Shown: positions 1 to 9,719 of the stretch, piece after piece
Position numbering within the stretch: the stretch's first letter is position 1
How the letters are laid out: each line of letters starts with the position of its first letter
Source: Pseudomonas sp. GM49
GTDB lineage: Bacteria > Pseudomonadota > Gammaproteobacteria > Pseudomonadales > Pseudomonadaceae
Assembly (NCBI RefSeq): GCF_000282355.1
Contig: NZ_AKJL01000225.1
Location: forward strand, 1 to 64,000
DNA: 64,000 bases
Reading direction: 5' to 3'
Notes under the pieces: generated by a model
Seen by the model: only the letters and a program-made list of their open reading frames with translations
Told to the model about the DNA's origin: nothing
Database searches by the model: none
Made by a program: the position numbers and the translations under genes

Positions 1-188
1 TTCAAGCCATGGGTACGCGCCACCAGTTCGGTGGAACGTTCCGGGCCCGTGTCGCCCGGATGTGGCTGGGCAATCGGTTTGAAAAAGCCGACCTTGAGCC
101 CGGCGCGCTCAAGGGTGCGTACCAGCCCGAGGCTGATGGAGGTCAGGCCCACGCCAAAATCGGTGGGTGCGATAAAAAAAGTTTGCAT
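1..188 (-). CDS. pta: Phosphate acetyltransferase, N-terminal fragment (cut by window edge)
   Basis: The reverse strand opens with ATG at 188 and reads MQTFFIAPTDFGVGLTSISL..., then a segment with VGFFKPIAQP. This is the BioD-like P-loop start of the long (about 700 residue) Pta of pseudomonads, which interconverts acetyl-CoA and acetyl phosphate in the cytoplasm. Only about 62 residues are present; the catalytic C-terminal domain lies outside the window. The APTDFGVGLTS stretch sits where the ATP-binding loop of the DRTGG/BioD domain lies. The identification rests on this N-terminus alone. Confidence 0.8.
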   Translation of the reverse strand, partial: MQTFFIAPTDFGVGLTSISLGLVRTLERAGLKVGFFKPIAQPHPGDTGPERSTELVARTHGL

Positions 189-249
189 GCGGATTCTCTG
201 GAAGGTGCATGGCAATGGTTACGACCTATGGCTGGCCGAATACCGAAAT

Positions 250-546
250 TCAGTCGCCAAGGTTATCGCTAACCGTGCCTTGTGCGCACCAACCGCAGGC
301 AAAGGGTTGGCCTATTTTTTCCTGGCGCTGCGCAGGGTCCATGACCCAGGCCCGGGATTGCCATGGCGGCTGGTGCCGCAGGTGTTGGGTGTGGCCGCAG
401 GAAAGCTCGGCTACCCAGTGTCCGTCCTCGTCCTGATGGAAGCCTGTGATCGTCGAATCCCGTCTGTCCGGGTTGTGTTCGCTTTCGGACGATTGCTTCG
501 CTAAACTTGGCCTTTCAATCTTCTTATGCAAAAGGTCTCGCCCCAT
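250..546 (-). CDS. DUF3565 domain protein (small Cys-containing protein)
   Basis: The C-terminal 70 residues (ITGFHQDEDGHWVAELSCGH... RHQPPW ... FACGWC) match my recollection of the DUF3565 family, small proteins of unknown function. The CGH and CGWC cysteines plus histidines could bind a metal; that is inference. The start is uncertain. ATG at 546 would overlap the slyD start codon on the other strand, another in-frame ATG lies at 576 inside slyD, and there is no ATG or GTG between 546 and the conserved domain. It is divergent from slyD. Confidence 0.6.
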   Translation of the reverse strand: MGRDLLHKKIERPSLAKQSSESEHNPDRRDSTITGFHQDEDGHWVAELSCGHTQHLRHQPPWQSRAWVMDPAQRQEKIGQPFACGWCAQGTVSDNLGD

Positions 547-1030
547 GCTGATCGCCGCCAATAAGGCTGTCTCCATCGACTATACCCTGACCAATGACGC
601 TGGTGAGGTCATCGACAGCTCCGCCGGCGGCGCACCGCTGGTCTACCTGCAAGGCGCAGGCAACATCATCCCGGGCCTGGAAAAGGCTCTGGAAGGCAAG
701 ACCGTCGGCGACGAGCTGACTGTAGCCGTTGAACCGGAAGACGCTTACGGCGAATACGCGGCCGAACTGGTCAGCACCCTGAGCCGCAGCATGTTCGAAG
801 GCGTCGACGAGCTGGAAGTGGGCATGCAGTTCCACGCTTCCGCTCCGGACGGCCAGATGCAGATCGTGACCATCCGTGATCTGGACGGCGACGATGTCAC
901 CGTTGACGGCAACCATCCGTTGGCCGGTCAGCGCCTGAATTTCCAGGTCAAGATCGTCGCTATCCGTGACGCCAGCCAGGAAGAAATCGCTCATGGTCAC
1001 GTCCATGGCGAAGGTGGCCATCACCACTGA
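545..1030 (+). CDS. slyD: FKBP-type peptidyl-prolyl cis-trans isomerase, SlyD-like
   Basis: This 161-residue protein has the SlyD layout: an FKBP core split by an insert-in-flap chaperone domain (about residues 65-130) and a histidine-rich tail ending HGHVHGEGGHHH. SlyD speeds proline isomerisation during folding and, through the His tail, binds Ni/Zn in the cytoplasm. Typical motifs are VSIDYTLTNDAGEVIDSS near the N-terminus and NIIPGLEKALEGKTVGD. The start at 545 is preferred over the upstream in-frame ATG at 446 because homologues begin just before the conserved IDYTL strand. A strong terminator follows. Confidence 0.9.
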   Translation: MLIAANKAVSIDYTLTNDAGEVIDSSAGGAPLVYLQGAGNIIPGLEKALEGKTVGDELTVAVEPEDAYGEYAAELVSTLSRSMFEGVDELEVGMQFHASAPDGQMQIVTIRDLDGDDVTVDGNHPLAGQRLNFQVKIVAIRDASQEEIAHGHVHGEGGHHH

Positions 1031-1058
1031 TTTCTGCGCTAAGCTCAGATAACTGGAG

Positions 1059-1081
1059 AGGCGCCCCGAGGGCGCCTTTTT
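1059..1081 (+). terminator. Rho-independent terminator of slyD
   Basis: A perfect 8-bp stem AGGCGCCC/GGGCGCCT with a 3-base loop (CGA) is followed by a T run, 28 bases after the slyD stop. Confidence 0.9.
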
Positions 1082-1152
1082 AGTCTGCGGCTGTCCCTGA
1101 CGACACCGCCAAGTGGCTGTTTCGAGAAGAACACGGGAATCTGGAGTACGTC

Positions 1153-1635
1153 ATGAGTGCTTTTCACGACCTTAAATTGACAGCCCTGGATGGACAGGAG
1201 CTACCTCTGGCGCCTTTCAAAGGCCAAGTTGTACTGGTGGTCAACGTCGCCTCCAAATGCGGTTTGACCCCGCAGTACGCGGCGCTGGAAAACCTCTATC
1301 AGCAATACAAGGGCAAAGGCTTCAGTGTGCTGGGCTTGCCGTGCAACCAGTTTGCCGGACAGGAACCGGGGAGCGAGCAGGAGATCAAGGATTTCTGCAG
1401 CCTCAACTATGGCGTGACCTTTCCGTTGTCCAGCAAGCTGGAAGTCAACGGGCATGACCGTCATCAGTTGTACCGCTTGCTGGCGGGCGAGGGCGCGGAA
1501 TTCCCCGGCGACATCACCTGGAACTTCGAGAAGTTCCTGCTCGGCAAGGATGGCCGCGTACTGGCGAGATTCTCGCCACGCACGGCGCCGGATGATCCGA
1601 CCATCGTTCACGCGATTGAAAAAGCGCTTCGCTGA
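1153..1635 (+). CDS. Glutathione peroxidase family thiol peroxidase
   Basis: This 160-residue cytoplasmic thioredoxin-fold peroxidase reduces hydroperoxides. The peroxidatic cysteine is C36 in NVASKCGLTPQY (selenocysteine in animal enzymes), followed by the GLPCNQFAGQEPG motif carrying the active-site Gln and a second Cys, and the Trp/Asn pair in ITWNFEKFLLG. Bacterial Cys-type members (BtuE-like) usually take electrons from thioredoxin rather than glutathione. It is monocistronic, with a slyD terminator upstream and a REP pair downstream. Confidence 0.9.
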   Translation: MSAFHDLKLTALDGQELPLAPFKGQVVLVVNVASKCGLTPQYAALENLYQQYKGKGFSVLGLPCNQFAGQEPGSEQEIKDFCSLNYGVTFPLSSKLEVNGHDRHQLYRLLAGEGAEFPGDITWNFEKFLLGKDGRVLARFSPRTAPDDPTIVHAIEKALR

Positions 1636-1650
1636 AATTCTCCTCTCCCT

Positions 1651-1752
1651 CTGTAGGAGCGAGCTCGCTCGCGATGGTTATAGGAACACCGCGGGGCATC
1701 AGACCGCCAGCGTTATCGTTGACCACCATCGCGAGCAAGCTCGCTCCTACAT
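1651..1752. repeat. REP inverted pair (REPIN) 1
   Basis: Two inverted copies of the GAGCGAGCTTGCTCGCGA type palindrome, the left one reading GAGCGAGCTCGCTCGCGA, flank about 45 bp of unrelated sequence. The pair lies between the peroxidase gene and the Old Yellow Enzyme gene. The ends read CTGTAGGAGC and GCTCCTACA. Confidence 0.9.
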
Positions 1753-1833
1753 CACCTAAATCAATAGTGCTGTTCAGTACGCGCGAACCTCCATATTATC
1801 GCCGTCATAAAGTCATTCCCTGTGGAGCGTCCC

Positions 1834-2937
1834 ATGCCCGTCAAAGCCCTGTTCAAACCGTTCCACCTCGGCACCCTCGAACTGCCGACCCGCGTCGTCA
1901 TGGCGCCGATGACCCGCTCGTTTTCTCCGGGCGGCGTGCCGAACTCCAAAGTGATCGAATACTATCGTCGCCGCGCCGCTGCGGGCGTCGGCCTGATCAT
2001 CACCGAAGGCACCACCGTCGGTCACAAGGCTTCCAACGGCTATCCGAACGTTCCGCACTTCTATGGTGAGGCGGCACTGGCCGGCTGGAAAAAAGTCGTC
2101 GACGCCGTGCACGCTGAAGGCGGCAAGATCGTTCCGCAGTTGTGGCATGTGGGCAGCGTCCGCCGTATCGGCACCGAGCCGGACGCGAGCGTACCGGGCT
2201 ATGGCCCGTCGGAAAAAGTGAAGGAAGGTCAGGTCGTGGTGCACGGTATGACCAGGGAGGATATCCAGGACGTGATCGCCGCGTTCGCCCAGGCCGCCAA
2301 GGATGCCCAGAGCATTGGCATGGACGGCGTGGAAATTCACGGTGCCCACGGTTACCTGATCGACCAGTTCTTCTGGGAAGGCAGCAACCAGCGTACCGAC
2401 GAATACGGCGGTAGCCTGGCCAACCGTTCGCGGTTCGCCATTGAATTGATTCAGGCCGTGCGCGCCGCGGTCGGTGAAGGTTTCCCGATCATCTTCCGTT
2501 TCTCGCAATGGAAGCAGCAGGACTACACCGCACGTCTGGTGCTAACCCCGGAGGCCCTGGGCGAGTTCCTCAAGCCGTTGGCCGATGCGGGTGTGGATAT
2601 TTTCCACTGCTCGACCCGCCGCTTCTGGGAGCCGGAGTTCGACGGTTCCGAACTGAACCTGGCCGGCTGGACCCGCCAACTCACCGGCAAGCCGACCATC
2701 ACCGTGGGCAGTGTCGGCCTGGATGGCGAATTCCTGCAATTCATGGTCAACACCGACAAGGTTGCGCAACCGGCCAGTCTGGAAAAACTGCTGGAGCGTT
2801 TGAACAACGATGAGTTCGACCTGGTGGCGGTCGGTCGTGCCTTGCTGGTGGATCCGGACTGGGCGCAGAAAGTGCGCGATGGTCGTGAGGAAGACATTCT
2901 GCCGTTCAGCCGTGAGGCGTTGATGACGCTGGTTTAA
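1834..2937 (+). CDS. Old Yellow Enzyme family NADH:flavin oxidoreductase (alkene reductase)
   Basis: This 367-residue FMN TIM-barrel protein belongs to the OYE/NemA group, which reduces activated C=C bonds or nitro groups with NAD(P)H. Diagnostic stretches are VVMAPMTRS near the N-terminus, the substrate-binding pair in GVEIHGAHGYLIDQF, the WEGSNQRTDEYGGSLANRSRF signature and a C-terminal DLVAVGRALLVDPDW phosphate-binding loop. The start at 1834 (MPVKALFKPF) is chosen over ATG 1822 because GGAG (1823-1826) sits at good spacing and OYE proteins begin just before this sequence. The physiological substrate cannot be told from sequence. Confidence 0.87.
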   Translation: MPVKALFKPFHLGTLELPTRVVMAPMTRSFSPGGVPNSKVIEYYRRRAAAGVGLIITEGTTVGHKASNGYPNVPHFYGEAALAGWKKVVDAVHAEGGKIVPQLWHVGSVRRIGTEPDASVPGYGPSEKVKEGQVVVHGMTREDIQDVIAAFAQAAKDAQSIGMDGVEIHGAHGYLIDQFFWEGSNQRTDEYGGSLANRSRFAIELIQAVRAAVGEGFPIIFRFSQWKQQDYTARLVLTPEALGEFLKPLADAGVDIFHCSTRRFWEPEFDGSELNLAGWTRQLTGKPTITVGSVGLDGEFLQFMVNTDKVAQPASLEKLLERLNNDEFDLVAVGRALLVDPDWAQKVRDGREEDILPFSREALMTLV

Positions 2938-2956
2938 GCGGCGACCGGGAAGGCCT

Positions 2957-3034
2957 CATCGCGAGCAAGCTCGCTCCCACATTGGTTCTGTGTCGTACAC
3001 AAATCCCCTGTGGGAGCGAGCTTGCTCGCGATGG
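2957..3034. repeat. REPIN 2
   Basis: Inverted pair of the REP palindrome with CTCCCAC/GTGGGAG ends. It separates the OYE gene from the convergent glycosyltransferase gene. Confidence 0.9.
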
Positions 3035-3056
3035 CTGACTAAAGAGCACTACAAAA

Positions 3057-4232
3057 TCAGGGAACAATCGGTGCATTCGGCACCACCATCTCCCCGGCAC
3101 ATGCCCCGCGCAACTGCCCCTCGAACTGCTCGATGATCGTCGCCCAACCCTGCCGACTGGCATGCTGGCGCGCATTGAGGCGCACATTGCGCAAGGTTTC
3201 CCTGTCCTCCAGCAGCCATGCCGCTGCATCGCAGAACGCTTCTTCATCCGCCGGCATCGCCAATACGCCGTTGTAGCCATGACGAATATGCTGGGCGGCC
3301 GCCGCCTGGTCGTAGGCCACTACGCCGAGCCCCGAGGCAAGTGCCTCAAGCACCACATTGCCAAAGGTTTCGGTCAGGCTCGGAAACAGAAACACATCCC
3401 CCGAGGCATAGTGACAAGCCAGTGCCTCACCTCGTTGCGTGCCGCAGAAAATCGCCTCGGGCATTTCGTTTTCAAATTCCTGGCGCTTCGGGCCGTCACC
3501 GACCACGATCAGTTTCAGCGTGCGCTGGGGATAACTCGCCTTGAGGGTAGTGAAAGTACGTTTGAGCAGGCCAAGGTTTTTTTCCGGGGCCAGACGCCCG
3601 ACATGAATGACCGCGATGTCCTCCTCGGTCAGTCCCCATTGCTCGCGCAGGGCATTCAAGCGTTTGGCCGGGTGAAACAATTCGCTGTCGACCCCTCGGG
3701 ACAGCAACGCCAGTCGTTCGAAATGACGTCGCTCCAGTTCCATGCGCTGGCTGACGCTGGGCACCAGGGTCATGGTCGAGCGGTTGTGGAACCAGCGCAG
3801 GTAGTGAGTCAGCAGGCGCGTGAGCAAACCAAGCCCGTACTGGTTGGAGTACTGCTGGAAATTGGTGTGAAACCCGCTGACCACGGAAATCCCCAGTCGC
3901 CGTGCCGCACGCAAGGCCGACAAGCCCAGCGGACCCTCGGTGGCGATGTAGAGCACGTCCGGGCGGTGACGAGTCCAGCGCCGCAGCAGCTTGTGCATCG
4001 ACGACTGCCCCCACTGCAAGCCGGGGTAACCCGGAAGCGGCCAGCCACGGCACAGCAGCAATTCATCGTCGCTGCCCAGCTGCTGGTCACAGCCTTGACG
4101 TGGTCGCACCAGTTCCACCTGGTGCCCGCGCGCGCGCAAGCCGTCGCACAAGCGACCAAGGGTATTGGCCACGCCATTGATTTCGGGAGGGAAGGTTTCG
4201 GTGATCAGGGTGATATGCAGAGCTGTCGTCAT
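3057..4232 (-). CDS. GT4-type glycosyltransferase (GT-B fold)
   Basis: This protein of about 391 residues has the two Rossmann-like halves of GT-B enzymes. The N-terminus has TETFPPEINGVANTLGRL (the Pro-x-x-Gly-Val acceptor-side loop). The C-terminal half has VGRLAPEKNL and the GT4 nucleotide-sugar signature SLTETFGNVVLEALASGLGVVAY with the paired glutamates. It probably transfers a sugar such as mannose to a lipid or glycolipid; the exact donor is not readable. There are no transmembrane segments. ATG 4232 (MTTALHI) suits homologues but its GAGG is very close; ATG 4256 is the alternative. It lies before cysZ on the same strand, with a gap of about 80 bp. Confidence 0.82.
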   Translation of the reverse strand: MTTALHITLITETFPPEINGVANTLGRLCDGLRARGHQVELVRPRQGCDQQLGSDDELLLCRGWPLPGYPGLQWGQSSMHKLLRRWTRHRPDVLYIATEGPLGLSALRAARRLGISVVSGFHTNFQQYSNQYGLGLLTRLLTHYLRWFHNRSTMTLVPSVSQRMELERRHFERLALLSRGVDSELFHPAKRLNALREQWGLTEEDIAVIHVGRLAPEKNLGLLKRTFTTLKASYPQRTLKLIVVGDGPKRQEFENEMPEAIFCGTQRGEALACHYASGDVFLFPSLTETFGNVVLEALASGLGVVAYDQAAAAQHIRHGYNGVLAMPADEEAFCDAAAWLLEDRETLRNVRLNARQHASRQGWATIIEQFEGQLRGACAGEMVVPNAPIVP

Positions 4233-4313
4233 GACCTCAGTGTCGGCTGAGGCCATGTCGTCAGTGTGACGTCGGGATGATGGATTTGTGACCGAGGTGC
4301 CGGCGGTGATGGC

Positions 4314-5066
4314 TCAGCGCTGGGCCACCAGGTTTTCCGCGCCGCGCTCACGCACCCAGAACAGCGTCGCACCCGCCACCGCCGCCGGCATCATCAGGAT
4401 GTTGACCACCGGAATCAGCAACACCAGATAAACAATCCCGCCAAAACTCATGCTCTGCCAGCGCTTTTCGCGCAGCCAGCCAAGCATCTCGTTCCAGCCC
4501 AGCTTGTGGTTGTCCGCCGGGTAGTCGATGTACTGGATCGCCATCATCCACACCCCGAACAACAGCCACAGCGGCGCGGCGATGATGTTTACCACCGGGA
4601 TGAACGAGAGGATGAACAGCCCGATCGCCCGGGGCAGAAAGTAGCCGAGCTTGCGCATTTCCCGGGCCAGGGTGCGTGGGATCATCGCAATCAGTTCGCC
4701 CCAGCTGAACGCCGGAAAGTCATCGGTGCCGCGCACCACCACTTCGACTTTCTCCGCGAGGAAGCCGTTGAATGGCGCGGCAATGACGTTGGCGAGCATG
4801 GTAAAGGTGAAAAACACCATCAGCACGACGAGCACCACGAACAGCGGCCAGAGGATGTAGCTGAGAAAACTCAGCCAGTCGGGCAGGGACGGCATCAGCG
4901 TATCGACCCACAGACTGAATTGGTGGCCGGCCAGGTAAATCAATCCGACGAACAGCACCAGGTTGATTGCCAACGGCAACAGCACAAACAAACGCAGGCT
5001 TGGGCTCAATACCAGCTTGAGGCCTTCGCGCAGGTATTGCGGGCCGGACAGAACAGGGGCGGGCAT
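4314..5066 (-). CDS. cysZ: Sulfate transporter CysZ
   Basis: This 250-residue inner-membrane protein (PF07264, EI24/CysZ) carries sulfate for cysteine synthesis. Long hydrophobic segments occur near residues 25-50, 65-100, 145-175 and 205-235, with the family stretch [17 protein letters not shown] after the second. The start at 5066 ([18 protein letters not shown]) has a CGGAG ribosome site and fits the family. An upstream in-frame ATG at 5177 would add a non-conserved basic tail. It is divergent from trxB. Confidence 0.9.
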   Translation of the reverse strand: MPAPVLSGPQYLREGLKLVLSPSLRLFVLLPLAINLVLFVGLIYLAGHQFSLWVDTLMPSLPDWLSFLSYILWPLFVVLVVLMVFFTFTMLANVIAAPFNGFLAEKVEVVVRGTDDFPAFSWGELIAMIPRTLAREMRKLGYFLPRAIGLFILSFIPVVNIIAAPLWLLFGVWMMAIQYIDYPADNHKLGWNEMLGWLREKRWQSMSFGGIVYLVLLIPVVNILMMPAAVAGATLFWVRERGAENLVAQR

Positions 5067-6338
<1,272 letters not shown>

Positions 6339-6357
6339 TTCTGCTTTCGTCGAAATG

Positions 6358-6383
6358 AAAAAACCGGCTTCGGCCGGTTTTTT
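6358..6383 (+). terminator. trxB terminator
   Basis: Stem CCGGC/GCCGG with a TTCG tetraloop, flanked by an A run and a T run, about 20 bases after the trxB stop. Confidence 0.92.
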
Positions 6384-6415
6384 CATGCCCACGATTTAAT
6401 GCTTGATAACACTGC

Positions 6416-6508
6416 GGTGTGGGAGCGGGCTTGCTCGCGAAGGCGGTGTGTCATTCAACATTGATGCTGGCTGATCCACCGCTTTCGCGAGCAAGCCCGC
6501 TCCCACAA
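6416..6508. repeat. REPIN 3
   Basis: Inverted REP pair of the GAGCGGGCTTGCTCGCGAA subtype between convergent trxB and the aminotransferase gene. Confidence 0.9.
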
Positions 6509-6542
6509 TTAATTGATGTCGCCCACAAATGTTGTGCTGGCC

Positions 6543-6564
6543 GCAAATCCCTTGTGGGATTTGC
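6543..6564. terminator. Palindrome after the aminotransferase gene (possible weak terminator)
   Basis: GCAAATCCC and GGGATTTGC arms with a 4-base loop lie immediately downstream of the minus-strand stop at 6567. There is no clear T tract on that strand, so termination is a guess. Confidence 0.4.
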
Positions 6565-6566
6565 TT

Positions 6567-7817
6567 TCAAGCCAGTTTTGCCAGGCACGCTTCAAGAATA
6601 TCCAGCCCTTCTTCCAGCACCGCAGCTTCGATGGTCAATGGCGCCAACAGGCGGACGATATGACGAGATTTGCCGCTGGGCATCAGCAGCAGACCCGCGT
6701 CCCGCGCCAAGGCCAGCAGTTGGGTCAATTGAGCCGGCGCAGGCGAGCCATCGGCATTGATCAGCTCGATACCGCGCATCGCGCCGACACCGGTCAGGCG
6801 ACCCAGATACGGTGTCAGTTTGTTCGCGCGCCAGGTTGCATGGCGGCCGACAATCGCTTCTTCCTGTTGTGTGCCCCAGGCATGCAGGTTGGCATCGGTC
6901 ATTTCATCGAGGGTTGCCAGTGCCGCTGCACAGGCGATGGGATTGCCGGAATAGGTGCCACCGAGTCCGCCCTTGGGCAGGTTGTCCAGCAGCGATTTGC
7001 GCCCGACCACCGCCCCCAGCGGAACGCCGCCGGCGATGCTTTTGCCGAGCAGGATCAGATCCGGTTCGATACCCAGCCGCGAGAACGCGAAGCGCTGGCC
7101 GGTACGGCCGAAGCCGGACTGGATTTCATCGGCGATCAGCACGATGCCCTTGTCGTCGCAGAACTTGCGCAGTGCCTGGGCGAATTCGACGTCCATGGCC
7201 AGGAAACCTGCTTCGCCCTGCACCGGTTCGACGATAAAGCAGGCGACGTCTTCGACATCAATCTCGACGCTGAACAGGCGCTCCATGGCTTTGAGGGCTT
7301 CGGCGCAGGTGACGCCGTTGTCCTGGCTGGGGAAGGGCAGGTGATACACCGGCCCCGGTAGCACGCCGACTTTCTGTTTGTACGGCGCGACTTTGCCATT
7401 GAGGTTGAGTGTGGCCAGTGTGCGGCCGTGGAATGCGCCGTCGAAGGCGATGACCGCGCTGCGGCCGGTGGCGCCACGGACGATCTTCAGGGCGTTCTCC
7501 GCCGCTTCCGCGCCGCTGTTGGTGAGCATGCCGCTGACCGGGTAACCCACCGGCATGAACGCGCTGAGGCGATCCATCAGTTCGAGGTAAGGCACATGGG
7601 GCGCAGCGTTGAACGCGTAGTGGGTCAGTCGGGTGGCTTGTTCGCGAATGGCCTCGACGATGCGCGGATGGCAATGGCCGAGGTTCAATACGCCGATGCC
7701 GCCGACAAAGTCGATGTAGCGTTTGCCATCGGTGTCCCAGACCTCGGCATTCTTGCCGTGGCTGAGCGTGACAGGGTGAACGATGTTGATCGACTGGCTG
7801 ATGGTTTCGCTGCGCAT
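6567..7817 (-). CDS. Class III PLP aminotransferase (4-aminobutyrate / 2-aminoadipate type)
   Basis: This 416-residue fold-type I omega-aminotransferase uses 2-oxoglutarate as usual amino acceptor. GMLTNSGAEAAENALK binds the PLP phosphate, IADEIQSGFGRTG carries the PLP-contacting Asp, and the Schiff-base lysine is in LLGKSIAGGVPLGAV near residue 265. The sequence resembles, as I remember it, the P. putida enzyme assigned to 2-aminoadipate transamination in lysine catabolism (AmaC) as well as GabT. With no gabD or lysine-pathway neighbour here the substrate remains open. Confidence 0.85.
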   Translation of the reverse strand: MRSETISQSINIVHPVTLSHGKNAEVWDTDGKRYIDFVGGIGVLNLGHCHPRIVEAIREQATRLTHYAFNAAPHVPYLELMDRLSAFMPVGYPVSGMLTNSGAEAAENALKIVRGATGRSAVIAFDGAFHGRTLATLNLNGKVAPYKQKVGVLPGPVYHLPFPSQDNGVTCAEALKAMERLFSVEIDVEDVACFIVEPVQGEAGFLAMDVEFAQALRKFCDDKGIVLIADEIQSGFGRTGQRFAFSRLGIEPDLILLGKSIAGGVPLGAVVGRKSLLDNLPKGGLGGTYSGNPIACAAALATLDEMTDANLHAWGTQQEEAIVGRHATWRANKLTPYLGRLTGVGAMRGIELINADGSPAPAQLTQLLALARDAGLLLMPSGKSRHIVRLLAPLTIEAAVLEEGLDILEACLAKLA

Positions 7818-7935
7818 GAATGACCGGCTCGGAAGAAGGAGGACTTCTTTTTATCTAAGCCGGGAGCGGTGGCAGGGGGCAAACGAAATAAAGTTGCCGG
7901 GTCAATCTTAAAAGTCAGGATGTGCTGTTGGTCGT

Positions 7936-8037
7936 CTGTAGGAGCGAGCTTGCTCGCGAAGGTGGTGAACGATTACGCGTAAAACCAGATGCCCAGCGGT
8001 GCTCTTGGGTTTTTCGCGAGCAAGCTCGCTCCTACAG
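7936..8037. repeat. REPIN 4
   Basis: Inverted REP pair with CTGTAGGAGC/GCTCCTACAG ends. It abuts the hopJ-like stop codon. Confidence 0.9.
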
Positions 8038-8039
8038 AT

Positions 8040-8378
8040 TTATCGGCGGGTCAGCGGCTGCTGAGCAAATTTCACACCGGCCAGGCCATGGGCAATCAAC
8101 GCGCGGATGTTGCCGTGATCGCTGCCTTCAGGTGTGGCAACAACCGAACGGTAATGCTCGCCGAACGCCAACAGGGCTTCTTCATCGCTCAAACCTTCGA
8201 GCAGCGCCAGACCCAGGGTCTTGCACGAACCTTCGTTCTGCCCGGCCGCGTTTTCCACGCCGCCATTGTTGAAGGCCTGAGGCAGATAGTCGTAACCGGC
8301 GGCGATGAAAGCCAGGGTGTCGGCGAAGGCATGTTCGCCGGTCTCGAGGCTGGCGCGCAGGGTGTTCAAATCACTCAT
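8040..8378 (-). CDS. HopJ-family small protein
   Basis: This 112-residue acidic protein matches the HopJ type III effector family (PF08888) in length and pattern, with FIAAGYDYLPQAFNNG, the NEGSCKTLGLALL core and LLAFGEHYRSV. The family was named after a P. syringae effector annotation, but members are widespread in non-pathogens and are probably housekeeping proteins of unknown function. It overlaps the preceding DUF1244 gene by 8 bp, so the two are likely cotranscribed and translationally coupled. Confidence 0.82.
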   Translation of the reverse strand: MSDLNTLRASLETGEHAFADTLAFIAAGYDYLPQAFNNGGVENAAGQNEGSCKTLGLALLEGLSDEEALLAFGEHYRSVVATPEGSDHGNIRALIAHGLAGVKFAQQPLTRR

Positions 8379-8667
8379 TGGGTTTTCCTTTGGCGAAAGC
8401 CGCTTGCTGGTCGGCGCTGGCTTCTTGCTGGTATTGGGCTTTCCATTCGGCGTACGGCATGCCGTAAACCACTTCGCGGGCTTCGTCGAGGCTGACCTCG
8501 ATCTGGCGTTCGTCGGCCGCGGCCTTGTACCACTTGGACAGGCAGTTGCGGCAAAAACCCGAGAGGTTCATCAGGTCGATGTTCTGTACATCCTTGCGGC
8601 TGTCCAGGTGGGCCACCAGCCGGCGAAAGGCGGCGGCTTCGAGTTCCAGGCGTTGTTGATCGGTCAT
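8371..8667 (-). CDS. DUF1244 domain protein
   Basis: This 98-residue protein has the DUF1244 core: FRRLVAHLDSRKDVQNIDLMNL, then GFCRNCLSKWYKAAADE, then EAREVVYGMPYAEWKAQYQ. The Cys pair in GFCRNC may bind metal; no function is established. ATG 8667 (MTDQQRLE) is chosen over ATG 8706, which would add a tail encoded by the AGCTTCAAGC repeat. It is the first gene of a two-gene unit with the hopJ-like gene. Confidence 0.82.
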   Translation of the reverse strand: MTDQQRLELEAAAFRRLVAHLDSRKDVQNIDLMNLSGFCRNCLSKWYKAAADERQIEVSLDEAREVVYGMPYAEWKAQYQQEASADQQAAFAKGKPNE

Positions 8668-8692
8668 GGGGGTCTCTGCGAGACAGCTTTGA

Positions 8693-8764
8693 GCGACAAG
8701 CTTCAAGCTGCAAGATGGATTGCGGTGGCTTCTAGCTTACCGCTTGAAGCTTGAAGCTTGAAGC
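8693..8764. repeat. AGCTTCAAGC-type repeat
   Basis: Tandem and inverted copies of AGCTTCAAGC/GCTTGAAGCTT lie between the DUF1244 gene and folX, running up to the folX stop. A similar element occurs at 44366-44453. This is a second intergenic repeat family distinct from the GAGCGAGC REPs. Confidence 0.7.
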
Positions 8765-9136
8765 TTAGCGGCTTGCCGCGAGTGTTATCGACACCGACTC
8801 GGCGAATCGCAGCGCGTGGGGCTTGTCGACCTCGACCTCGGCGTAGAGCACCGAGGTGTTGGCCATCACCAGGTCGAGAATTTCCTGGGTCAGGCGTTCG
8901 AGCAGCGCAAAGCGGTTGCCTTCCACATGGGCGATGATCGCCTTGGTGATCGTGCGGTAGTTCAACGCGTGGTCGATGTCGTTGTCACGCACCGCTTCCT
9001 GGGCCGCGTACAGAATGGTCAGGTTGATCAACACATCCTGCTTGTTGAGGATTTCATCCTCGTTGATACCGATGAAGGTACGCAGGCACAGGTCTTTGAC
9101 CCGGATGCGTGCCATGCCTGGCTGAAGTTGTGGCAT
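8765..9136 (-). CDS. folX: Dihydroneopterin triphosphate 2'-epimerase
   Basis: This 123-residue protein of the FolB/FolX tunnelling fold epimerises 7,8-dihydroneopterin triphosphate toward the monapterin branch. [33 protein letters not shown], the [11 protein letters not shown] helix and the terminal [16 protein letters not shown] block are typical. The start [11 protein letters not shown] lies 2 bp past the folE stop. It is the third gene of folM-folE-folX; E. coli FolX/FolM make tetrahydromonapterin, the phenylalanine hydroxylase cofactor in Pseudomonas. Confidence 0.92.
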   Translation of the reverse strand: MPQLQPGMARIRVKDLCLRTFIGINEDEILNKQDVLINLTILYAAQEAVRDNDIDHALNYRTITKAIIAHVEGNRFALLERLTQEILDLVMANTSVLYAEVEVDKPHALRFAESVSITLAASR

Positions 9137-9138
9137 TG

Positions 9139-9699
9139 CTACTTGCTCCGTCCAATCAATTGCAGGAACTCCTGGCGGGTGTTGCTCGACTCGCGGAAGG
9201 CACCGAGCATCACCGAGGTGTTCATGGTTGAATTCTGTTTCTCGATGCCGCGCATCATCATGCACATGTGCTGCGCCTCGATGACCACTGCGACGCCGGC
9301 CGCGCCGGTCACCTGTTGCACCGCGTCGGCGATTTGCCGGGTGAGGTTTTCCTGGATCTGCAGGCGCCGGGCGAACATGTCCACCAGCCGCGCAATCTTC
9401 GACAGGCCCAGCACCTTGCCGGTTGGAATATAAGCCACATGCGCCTTGCCGATGAAGGGCAGGATGTGGTGTTCGCAAAGCGAGTACAGCTCGATGTTGT
9501 CGACGATCACCATTTCATCGTTGTCGGAGGCGAACAGCGCGCCATTGACGATCTCTTCGACACTTTGCTCGTAACCATGGCAAAGGTACTGCATGGCTTT
9601 GGCTGCGCGCACCGGGGTGTCGAGCAGGCCTTCGCGGTCTGGATTTTCACCGAGGCCGATGAGGATCTCTCGATAATTCTGGGGCAGGGATAACGTCAT
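9139..9699 (-). CDS. folE: GTP cyclohydrolase I
   Basis: This 186-residue cytoplasmic zinc enzyme converts GTP to 7,8-dihydroneopterin triphosphate. The Zn/active-site ligands are in [21 protein letters not shown] (Cys, His) and QHMCMMMRG (Cys). [18 protein letters not shown] is the N-terminal signature. ATG 9699 has a GAGGATTTTC ribosome site. It lies between folM and folX in one short operon, so it supplies substrate to both folate and monapterin branches. Confidence 0.95.
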   Translation of the reverse strand: MTLSLPQNYREILIGLGENPDREGLLDTPVRAAKAMQYLCHGYEQSVEEIVNGALFASDNDEMVIVDNIELYSLCEHHILPFIGKAHVAYIPTGKVLGLSKIARLVDMFARRLQIQENLTRQIADAVQQVTGAAGVAVVIEAQHMCMMMRGIEKQNSTMNTSVMLGAFRESSNTRQEFLQLIGRSK

Positions 9700-9719
9700 G
9701 GAAAATCCTCGCGGGACAC

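Noticed and set aside
8040..8378. Interpreting the HopJ-like gene as a type III effector
   Set aside because: No hrp box or secretion genes are nearby, and it sits in a two-gene housekeeping-looking unit with DUF1244. The name is inherited from the family only.
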